Source: an uncultured Erysipelotrichaceae bacterium
GTDB lineage: Bacteria; Bacillota_I; Bacilli_A; RF39; UBA660
Direction: 5' to 3'
Assembly (NCBI GenBank): GCA_902797105.1
Contig: CADBRL010000077.1
Location: 1 to 5,274, forward strand
DNA: 5,274 nucleotides
In this document: positions 1-4,304 of the stretch, in pieces
Layout of the letters: every line of letters begins with the position of its first letter
How positions within the stretch are numbered: position 1 is the first letter of the stretch
Position numbers and translations under genes: made by a program
Notes under the pieces: generated by a model
The model's database searches: none
What the model was told of the DNA's origin: nothing
What the model saw: only the letters and a program-made list of their open reading frames with translations

Positions 1-482
1 AAGGTAGAATAACTGTTACTGATTTAATTAATACTGATGCGAGAATATATCCAGTAGGTAGACTTGATTACGATACTACAGGATTAATTATTTTAACTAA
101 TGATGGTGATTTTGCTAATATGTTAATGCATCCAAGTTATGAAATAGAGAAAACATATGTTGCTAAATTAAATAAGATACTTGATAAAGATGATATAAAT
201 AAGTTAAAAAAAGGAATCGTTATTGATAATAGAAAAGTTGAAATAAAGAGATTTAAAGTTAGAAAAAAAGATAATGAAAAAAATACATCTATAATAGAAC
301 TTACTATTGTTGAAGGTAGAAATCATATAGTAAAAAGAATATTTGAAAGTATGCATATCGACGTAATGAAATTATCTAGGGTAGGTTATGCATTTTTAAC
401 TTTAGATGGACTTAAATCTGGAGAATATAGACAACTTAGTATAAAGGAAATAAAAAAATTATATGCATTAAAAAAATGTTAA
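1..482 (+). CDS. rluB: 23S rRNA pseudouridine synthase, RsuA/RluB family (5' end outside window)
   Basis: This is the C-terminal 159 residues of a pseudouridine synthase that isomerises a uridine in 23S rRNA; the reading frame is open from base 3 and the start lies upstream. The catalytic motif VGRLDYDTTGLIILTNDG is visible at about residues 18-35 of the visible part, with the catalytic aspartate in GRLD. It is followed by the family's EKTYVAKL segment (about residues 48-55) and the C-terminal EGRNHIVKRIFE motif, where the common form is EGRN-Q-VRRMFE. Full-length relatives are roughly 240 residues, so the N-terminal S4 RNA-binding domain and part of the catalytic domain are missing from the window, not from the gene. 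The family is clear. RluB as opposed to RsuA or RluE is inferred from the usual gene content of Firmicutes. The gene ends in a hairpin terminator that overlaps its last codons. Confidence 0.9.
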   Translation, partial: GRITVTDLINTDARIYPVGRLDYDTTGLIILTNDGDFANMLMHPSYEIEKTYVAKLNKILDKDDINKLKKGIVIDNRKVEIKRFKVRKKDNEKNTSIIELTIVEGRNHIVKRIFESMHIDVMKLSRVGYAFLTLDGLKSGEYRQLSIKEIKKLYALKKC

Positions 483-504
483 GTTTGATTACTTAGCATT
501 TTTT
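473..504. terminator. Bidirectional intrinsic terminator between rluB and the ferredoxin gene
   Basis: An 11-12 bp stem pairs 473-484 with 491-502 (AAAATGTTAAGT with ACTTAGCATTTT, one G-U wobble), leaving a 6-base loop. An A-run precedes it and a T-run follows (499-504), so it can act on both strands. The stem includes the rluB stop codon, and the ferredoxin stop codon starts at its right edge, so both convergent genes share it. Confidence 0.85.
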
Positions 505-691
505 AGTTTTCTTCAGTTTTTTCAATAGCTGCAACTGGGCAAGATGCTATAGCATTTTCTAAGTCTTTGCTATCAAGGTTGTCACTATTTGTAGCTTTTG
601 ATAGGCCATCAACTATTTCAAAGTGTTCTTGATCAATAGCAACACACATTCCACAGCCAATGCAATTTTCATTTACGTTTAACTTTTCCAT
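503..691 (-). CDS. fer: Ferredoxin, single [4Fe-4S] cluster
   Basis: This is a 62-residue cytosolic electron carrier. The cluster ligands are visible as Cys10-x-x-Cys13-x-x-Cys16 (CIGCGMC) and a distal Cys51 followed by proline (SCPVAAI). This is the arrangement of the one-cluster ferredoxins of Bacillus (Fer type), and the acidic tail AAIEKTEEN also fits. It is slightly shorter than the roughly 80-residue Bacillus protein because it ends soon after the distal cysteine. The start at 691 is chosen because a perfect AGGAGG lies 4 bases upstream; an upstream in-frame TTG at 736 would fall in the promoter. The gene is monocistronic, with its own sigma-A promoter and the shared terminator. Its redox partner cannot be told from the context; the neighbouring rRNA modification gene gives no hint. 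Confidence 0.93.
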   Translation of the reverse strand: MEKLNVNENCIGCGMCVAIDQEHFEIVDGLSKATNSDNLDSKDLENAIASCPVAAIEKTEEN

Positions 692-695
692 GTAT

Positions 696-701
696 CCTCC
701 T
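696..701 (-). promoter_or_regulatory. Shine-Dalgarno site AGGAGG of the ferredoxin gene
   Basis: On the minus strand AAAAGGAGGATAC leads directly into the ATG at 691. It is the strongest ribosome-binding site in the window and decides the start codon. Confidence 0.9.
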
Positions 702-707
702 TTTCTA

Positions 708-736
708 ATTATAATAAAAAGTTTATAAAAAATCAA
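708..736 (-). promoter_or_regulatory. Sigma-A promoter of the ferredoxin gene
   Basis: Read on the minus strand, a -35 box TTGATT (736-731) is separated by 17 bases from a consensus -10 box TATAAT (713-708). The predicted transcription start near 701 falls at the Shine-Dalgarno site, giving a 5' leader of only about 10 bases. Confidence 0.8.
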
Positions 737-745
737 TTATTAGCC

Positions 746-774
746 TTTAAAAAAATACTTAAATATGTTATCAT
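746..774 (+). promoter_or_regulatory. Extended -10 sigma-A promoter of the tail-anchored protein gene
   Basis: A weak -35 box TTTAAA (746-751) is followed after 17 bases by TATCAT (769-774). The -10 box is preceded by TATGT, which supplies the TG of an extended -10. The predicted transcript starts near 781. Its -35 lies 9 bases from that of the ferredoxin promoter on the other strand, so the two promoters are back to back. Confidence 0.65.
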
Positions 775-793
775 GATTATAGAGGTAGTGCGT

Positions 794-1612
794 ATGGACA
801 CAAGAATTAATAAATATAATGAAAGTGATAGAATGTCAAGGGTATCTAAAAATAGTGAGTTATATAAACAAATTAATAATAGTGAACTTGATAATTTTAA
901 TGTGCATAGCAATGCTACGGTGATTGGTAATCAAGAAAGAGAAATTGATGTTGAACAAATAAAGAAAATTCTTGATAAAAGATATAATGATAGACCTCAG
1001 AGAAGAAGTATAAGGGTTGAACCTAGAGAAGAAGTAAGTAGACTTGATAAGGAAGATACTAAAGAATATGATTTAACTAAAGTATTAGAAAAAGCTAAGG
1101 ATGAAAAGGTAGAAACTTATGAAGAAGTTAGAGCTAAAAAACTTAGAAATACTCAGTATGATATTTTAAATAATTTGAATATTGTAGAAACAGAAGAAAA
1201 GGAAGAAAAAAAGATAAATCCTGAAGAAAATTTAATGAATTTGATTAATACAATTACTATTAATGAAGCAAAGAAAAAAGAAGAAAAAGATGTTGATCCT
1301 TTAGATATTTTGACTGATTTAAAGGGTGATGATGATACACAAGTTTATGAAAGTATGGAAACTAGTGTTACAACAATTACGGAAATAAAAGAAAAAGAGA
1401 AGGAAAAAGAAAATTTAAATGAAGAGAACAGTAAAAAAGAAACATTAGATAATTCTTTTTATACAAGTGATTTGTTTAAGAAAAAAGATTTTGAAGATGA
1501 AAATGATTTTGCAGAAGATGATAAAGTTGGTGTGGGCATTAAAATATTAATTGCTTTAGTAATAATTGTGTTCTTGGTTGGTTTATTTTTATTTATAAAA
1601 TCATTTATGTAA
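794..1612 (+). CDS. Highly charged, tail-anchored membrane protein of unknown function
   Basis: I do not recognise this 272-residue protein. The N-terminal region (residues 1-70) is polar and rich in Asn, Arg and Glu. The middle (about 75-245) is very rich in Glu and Lys, with low-complexity runs such as EIKEKEKEKE near 197-206, and is probably disordered or coiled coil. The C-terminus holds one hydrophobic segment (about 250-269) followed by a very short basic tail (KSFM). There is no signal peptide, which predicts a tail-anchored protein with a large cytosolic part and no enzyme motif. The start at 794 is preferred over the in-frame ATG at 773 because AGAGG lies 8 bases upstream of 794, while 773 lies inside the predicted -10 box. 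The gene sits 14 bases before yunB, suggesting a link to sporulation or the envelope, but that is inference. Confidence 0.85.
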   Translation: MDTRINKYNESDRMSRVSKNSELYKQINNSELDNFNVHSNATVIGNQEREIDVEQIKKILDKRYNDRPQRRSIRVEPREEVSRLDKEDTKEYDLTKVLEKAKDEKVETYEEVRAKKLRNTQYDILNNLNIVETEEKEEKKINPEENLMNLINTITINEAKKKEEKDVDPLDILTDLKGDDDTQVYESMETSVTTITEIKEKEKEKENLNEENSKKETLDNSFYTSDLFKKKDFEDENDFAEDDKVGVGIKILIALVIIVFLVGLFLFIKSFM

Positions 1613-1621
1613 TCATATTAT
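1593..1621 (+). promoter_or_regulatory. Possible sporulation (sigma-E-like) promoter of yunB
   Basis: A CATATTAT box (1614-1621) resembles the CATA-type -10 element of mother-cell sigma factors. An ATA-centred element TTATAAA (1593-1599) lies 14 bases upstream, the spacing expected for sigma-E. It overlaps the end of the preceding gene. The -10 ends 5 bases before the ATG of yunB, so a transcript from it would be leaderless. The same bases also read as a sigma-A -10 (TATTAT, 1616-1621) with a poor -35. Sigma assignment is inference, supported by my recollection that yunB is sigma-E controlled in B. subtilis. Confidence 0.4.
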
Positions 1622-1630
1622 TTAATATGA
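1613..1630. repeat. Perfect inverted repeat across the yunB start codon
   Basis: TCATATT (1613-1619) and AATATGA (1624-1630) are exact reverse complements separated by ATTT. The right arm contains the ATG of yunB and the left arm overlaps the predicted -10 box. In such AT-rich DNA a 7-base match could be chance. Confidence 0.5.
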
Positions 1631-2352
1631 AAAGATTTAAGAAAAGGAAAAATTTAAAAATATCTAAAGTTATGTATATAGTGGTAGCTTTGATATTTTT
1701 TTTTACATGTATTCTTTTTAATTTATATAGTAAAATTACAAGTGATAAATTAATAGATGTAGCTTTTATTAAGTTAAATGAATTTATGGAAGGCTTTTTA
1801 AGTAATAATATTAATTTTGATTTGTTAAAAGATGATGTTATGAAAGATATTATTGTGATTAATAAAAATAAAGATGGGGAAATACTTTATGTTTCTTATG
1901 ATATGGACCAAGCTTATTATGCACTTGAGGTTGTGACACAAGAACTGGAAACAGCGATTAGTGATTTGGAAAATGGAAATAAAGGTGTAAAGGCTAAAAA
2001 TATTGTTTCTGGAGGTAAAGGAATAGCTCTTAAAATTCCATTTTTTACGGGAAGTACAAGTGTTTTTCTTTCTAATTTAGGTCCTAGTGTTTATGTTCCA
2101 GTTAATTTTGTTGGTTCTATTCTTACAAATATCAAAACAAAAATTACTGATTATGGTATTAATAATGCTTTAGTGGAAATTTATGTAACTGTTGAGCTTA
2201 AAACTGATTTGATAAGTCCAGTAAGTGAGAAAACTAATAAAATTGAATATAATGTTTTGGTAGCATCATCTGTCATTAATGGAAGAGTTCCTGAAGTTTA
2301 TGGCGGATTAATTCAGAACCAAAGTCGCAATTTTTCTATTCCAATTGAATAA
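1627..2352 (+). CDS. yunB: Sporulation protein YunB
   Basis: This is a 241-residue membrane-anchored sporulation protein, close to the roughly 250 residues of the B. subtilis protein. A basic N-terminus (MKRFKKRKNLKISK) precedes one hydrophobic segment (about residues 15-36), so the rest should lie outside the membrane. The family signature is at about 150-191: NLGPSVYVPVN, then TNIKTKITDYGINNALVEIY, matching the Bacillus pattern LGPKIPV followed by VKTKIQPYGINNALVDI. The C-terminal NGRVPEVYGG near 218-227 also fits. YunB is known from B. subtilis as a mother-cell protein needed for efficient sporulation; its biochemical role is not established. No Shine-Dalgarno sequence precedes the ATG, and the putative promoter ends 5 bases upstream, so translation may be leaderless. 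The start is supported by the positive-inside basic leader; beginning at the next Met (residue 16) would remove it. Confidence 0.93.
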   Translation: MKRFKKRKNLKISKVMYIVVALIFFFTCILFNLYSKITSDKLIDVAFIKLNEFMEGFLSNNINFDLLKDDVMKDIIVINKNKDGEILYVSYDMDQAYYALEVVTQELETAISDLENGNKGVKAKNIVSGGKGIALKIPFFTGSTSVFLSNLGPSVYVPVNFVGSILTNIKTKITDYGINNALVEIYVTVELKTDLISPVSEKTNKIEYNVLVASSVINGRVPEVYGGLIQNQSRNFSIPIE

Positions 2353-2358
2353 AAAGTG

Positions 2359-2367
2359 TGTTATAAT
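2359..2367 (+). promoter_or_regulatory. Extended -10 promoter of the 2389-3501 operon
   Basis: TGTTATAAT at 2359-2367 is a perfect extended -10 (TG, one base, TATAAT). No good -35 is seen 17 bases upstream (TTCCAA at 2339-2344), which extended -10 promoters tolerate. Transcription should begin near 2374, about 15 bases before the GTG start codon. Confidence 0.7.
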
Positions 2368-2388
2368 TTATTATAGGGTGAAGATATA

Positions 2389-3216
2389 GTGGATAAAGTG
2401 TTTATTAATGAAGCATTTACTAAGGCAATTAATGACTATTTAAACAGTAGCGATAATATCCAAGGGGTTACATATAACTCTTTCTTAGTTGTGGTTTTAA
2501 GAAGTCTTGTATCCATTTATAGTGAACTTGATATTGTTAACCCTAAAGTTATGGATGATGCTGAACTTTTAAAAGATAATTTAAGTAAATTTGGTTATAG
2601 TAAAACTGATGTTGAAGTGTTTTTATCAAATTTACAATTATTTTTAGATTTTGAAAAAGAAAATGAAAAGAGAAGTGTTAAAAATAAAAATCCATACTTT
2701 ATAATTATTCAAAAAGAGCTTGTGGATATGTTGATAAAAAAGAAATTAAATTTTTATTTAACTGAAGCTGAAGTAATCGAATTTTATGATTTGCTTTATA
2801 CACCATATTCTAAAAATCCACTTAGAGTATCATATAATTTCTTACAAGCTAGTGATGTTTTAGAAGTTGATAGATATTTTAAGGTGCAAATGAAAGAAAA
2901 CGTAAAAGTCATTTTACCTAAAGAAAAACATTATTTAAATATAAAAGCTTATGAACTACTTAATTATAGTTTTGATGATATTAAAAATATGGATAGTAGT
3001 GATGTTGATAAAGTCAATTCACAAGTTTATGATTATTTTAAAATTAGAGAAAATGCTATTAATAAAGAATATTTACTTGATAAAGCTATTGAAGCTATAG
3101 AAAGAGAAAATAATAAAGTTACTAGTGGAAATGGTTATGTTGATATCCTTTTAGTTATTAGTGTTATTTGTACAGCTTTAATGATATTGGGTATTGTTGT
3201 GTTTATGGTTATATAG
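2389..3216 (+). CDS. Tail-anchored membrane protein of unknown function
   Basis: I do not recognise this 275-residue protein. Residues 1-245 look soluble and mostly helical: several amphipathic stretches (about 27-46, 72-92, 104-118, 124-138, 205-240) and no cysteine-rich, nucleotide-binding or catalytic motif that I can name. Residues about 251-274 form a single hydrophobic segment (VDILLVISVICTALMILGIV) at the extreme C-terminus, so the protein should be anchored by its tail with the bulk in the cytosol. The start is GTG at 2389, with AGGGTG 8 bases upstream; other candidates are out of frame or lack a site. It is the first gene of an operon with yutD, whose ribosome site overlaps this stop codon. 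Its place between yunB and yutD suggests a lineage-specific addition to the yun/yut neighbourhood. Confidence 0.85.
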   Translation: MDKVFINEAFTKAINDYLNSSDNIQGVTYNSFLVVVLRSLVSIYSELDIVNPKVMDDAELLKDNLSKFGYSKTDVEVFLSNLQLFLDFEKENEKRSVKNKNPYFIIIQKELVDMLIKKKLNFYLTEAEVIEFYDLLYTPYSKNPLRVSYNFLQASDVLEVDRYFKVQMKENVKVILPKEKHYLNIKAYELLNYSFDDIKNMDSSDVDKVNSQVYDYFKIRENAINKEYLLDKAIEAIERENNKVTSGNGYVDILLVISVICTALMILGIVVFMVI

Positions 3217-3220
3217 GGAG
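3215..3220 (+). promoter_or_regulatory. Shine-Dalgarno site of yutD, overlapping the upstream stop codon
   Basis: AGGGAG lies 5 bases before the ATG at 3226 and shares its first two bases with the TAG stop of the preceding gene. This favours translational coupling of the two genes and rules out the in-frame GTG at 3220, which starts inside the site. Confidence 0.75.
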
Positions 3221-3225
3221 TGTTT

Positions 3226-3501
3226 ATGGAAGTTATTATTGATAATAAAAAATATGAAGTTATTAAAAATGAAAAAGATGCTTTGGATATAAGTGATTTG
3301 GAAGGAAAAATAACTGATTATTATGATAGTTTTGATTATATTTTAGGGGATTATGCATATGGTAAAGTAAGACTTAAGGGCTTTAATGATAAAAATAATA
3401 AATATTTTAAACCAGTAAATGATATTCAAAAGGTTGATGATTATATTGAAAAGTATTGTGCTTATGGTTGTAAATATTTTATATTGAAAATTAAAAAATA
3501 A
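3226..3501 (+). CDS. yutD: YutD family protein (DUF1027)
   Basis: This 91-residue cytosolic protein belongs to the small YutD family of Firmicutes, whose members are typically about 90-110 residues. The signature is clear: FDYILGDYAYGKVRLKGF at about 36-53 (YDYIVGDWGYNQLRLKGF-like in Bacillus) and a C-terminal IEKYCAYGCKYFILKIKK at about 74-91 (YCNFGCAYFVLR-like). The paired cysteines (Cys78, Cys82) are part of that conserved end. The molecular function of the family is not established. The gene follows the tail-anchored unknown by 9 bases in the same operon. The sigma-A -35 of the next gene begins inside its last codons. The start at 3226 is chosen from the ribosome site 5 bases upstream. 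Confidence 0.92.
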   Translation: MEVIIDNKKYEVIKNEKDALDISDLEGKITDYYDSFDYILGDYAYGKVRLKGFNDKNNKYFKPVNDIQKVDDYIEKYCAYGCKYFILKIKK

Positions 3502-3512
3502 TTTGGTATAAT
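3484..3512 (+). promoter_or_regulatory. Strong sigma-A promoter with extended -10
   Basis: TTGAAA (3484-3489), 17 bases, then TATAAT (3507-3512) preceded by TGG. This is the best plus-strand promoter in the window. The -35 lies within the last codons of yutD. Transcription should start near 3519, and a GAAGGGAT ribosome site follows at 3527-3534. Confidence 0.85.
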
Positions 3513-3542
3513 TTAAAGAGAATAAAGAAGGGATAGAATAAT

Positions 3543-4268
3543 ATGGAAAAATTAAAAATAAATACTATGTCTGGTGGAGTATTAGAAAAACCACTTGTTA
3601 CTGCTTTTAAAAGTGGTAGTGGAGAATATGTTGTTGTTGATAATGAAATGAATGGAACAATGGGACTTCCAATAATTTTGGTTTCTAAGCTTGTTAATAA
3701 TGCACTTAGTTTAATTCCAGATAGTGAATGGAATAGTGTTAAAGAAGCTTTAAGATTAATTATTTCTGGAAATCAAGTTGATTATATTAGTGTACCTGAA
3801 TCAGTTAATGCTGAAGATATGTTTTTTAAACAACTAACACTTCCTGTTGCATCTTTTGAAGCCTTAAAAAATAATTATAAACCAGTAGTTTTGGAAAATG
3901 CTTCAGTAGAACCAGAAGTTCAAGTTGCTCCGGCTCATCAAGAAATTATGAGTGCACCAGAAGTAACACCTATGGCTGGACCTGTAACACCAGAAGTTAC
4001 TCCAGTACAAAGTGAAGTAGTAAATCCAGTGGAAATGCAAAATGTTAATCCTGCTCCAAGTGCACCTGTTATGCCAAGTGCACCAGTAGAAAGTCAAGTT
4101 GTAGCTCCAGTTATGCCTGAAGTTGAAGTAACACCAATGCCTAGTGTTGAACCAATTCCAGAACCTGTGAATGATACACCAGTTGATTTTACTGCTGATA
4201 AGGAAGCATTCTTAAAAGCTTGTGAAAACATGTTTGATGCATTAGTTGCTAAATTTAATAATAAATAA
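3543..4268 (+). CDS. Protein with an N-terminal folded domain and proline-rich linker, unknown function
   Basis: I do not recognise this 241-residue protein. Three parts can be seen. Residues 1-115 look globular, with alternating strands and helices (for example EYVVVDNEMN, LPIILVSKLVNNALSLIP, SVKEALRLII). Residues about 121-212 are a low-complexity linker rich in Pro, Val, Glu, Ala and Met, with repeated APEVTPM, TPEVTPV, APVMPSAPV and APVMPEVEV units. Residues 215-241 form a predicted amphipathic helix (DKEAFLKACENMFDALVAKF). There is no signal peptide or membrane segment. It has its own strong promoter and a terminator, so it is likely transcribed alone and well expressed. The linker looks like the flexible spacers that tether interaction modules; secretion or coat assembly cannot be shown. 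Start chosen from GAAGGGAT about 8 bases upstream. Confidence 0.85.
   Translation: MEKLKINTMSGGVLEKPLVTAFKSGSGEYVVVDNEMNGTMGLPIILVSKLVNNALSLIPDSEWNSVKEALRLIISGNQVDYISVPESVNAEDMFFKQLTLPVASFEALKNNYKPVVLENASVEPEVQVAPAHQEIMSAPEVTPMAGPVTPEVTPVQSEVVNPVEMQNVNPAPSAPVMPSAPVESQVVAPVMPEVEVTPMPSVEPIPEPVNDTPVDFTADKEAFLKACENMFDALVAKFNNK
3903..4178 (+). repeat. Degenerate proline-rich repeats within the 3543-4268 gene
   Basis: The DNA encodes imperfect short units such as APEVTPM, TPEVTPV, APVMPSAPV and APVMPEVEV. At base level, CCAGAAGT- and CACC-type words recur with drifted third positions, so the repeats are old and not exact. Confidence 0.6.
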
Positions 4269-4292
4269 TAGGTCTAAAAACCTATTTTTTTT
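4267..4292 (+). terminator. Intrinsic terminator of the proline-rich protein gene
   Basis: A 7 bp stem AATAGGT (4267-4273) / ACCTATT (4280-4286) encloses a 6-base loop, followed by T residues to 4292. The left arm begins in the stop codon. The stem is short and AT-rich, so readthrough is possible. Confidence 0.75.
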
Positions 4293-4293
4293 A

Positions 4294-4299
4294 TATAAT
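4294..4299 (+). promoter_or_regulatory. -10 box of the YutH-like gene, giving a probable leaderless transcript
   Basis: TATAAT ends 5 bases before the ATG at 4305, in the sequence TATAATTTAGTATGAAA. There is no Shine-Dalgarno motif, and no convincing -35 is seen 16-18 bases upstream, where the terminator stem lies. The predicted transcription start falls at or next to the ATG. Confidence 0.55.
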
Positions 4300-4304
4300 T
4301 TAGT

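Noticed and set aside
120..482. ATG at 120 as a gene start
   Set aside because: The frame is open upstream to the window edge and carries the catalytic GRLD motif, so this Met is internal to rluB.
692..736. N-terminal extension of the ferredoxin from a TTG at 736
   Set aside because: The extension covers the promoter and the perfect AGGAGG, and known ferredoxins begin near the 691 start.
773..793. Earlier in-frame ATG of the tail-anchored protein gene
   Set aside because: It lies within the predicted -10 box and has no ribosome site; the ATG at 794 has AGAGG at good spacing.
1201..1450. GAAAAAGA-rich tract as a DNA repeat array
   Set aside because: The A/G-rich runs follow from Glu/Lys codons in AT-rich coding sequence and show no regular unit or spacing.
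3220..3225. GTG start for yutD at 3220
   Set aside because: It begins inside the Shine-Dalgarno site that serves the ATG at 3226.
3903..4097. Open minus-strand frame of 64 codons
   Set aside because: It lies wholly opposite the proline-rich repeat region; its Trp/Cys/Tyr/Phe-rich translation is the typical reverse shadow of Pro/Val/Glu codons, and it has no ribosome site.
4266..4299. Sigma-E promoter for the YutH-like gene
   Set aside because: The -10 reads TATATAAT without the leading C, and the nearest ATA is about 19 bases upstream of it, too far for sigma-E; only a sigma-A-type -10 can be supported.
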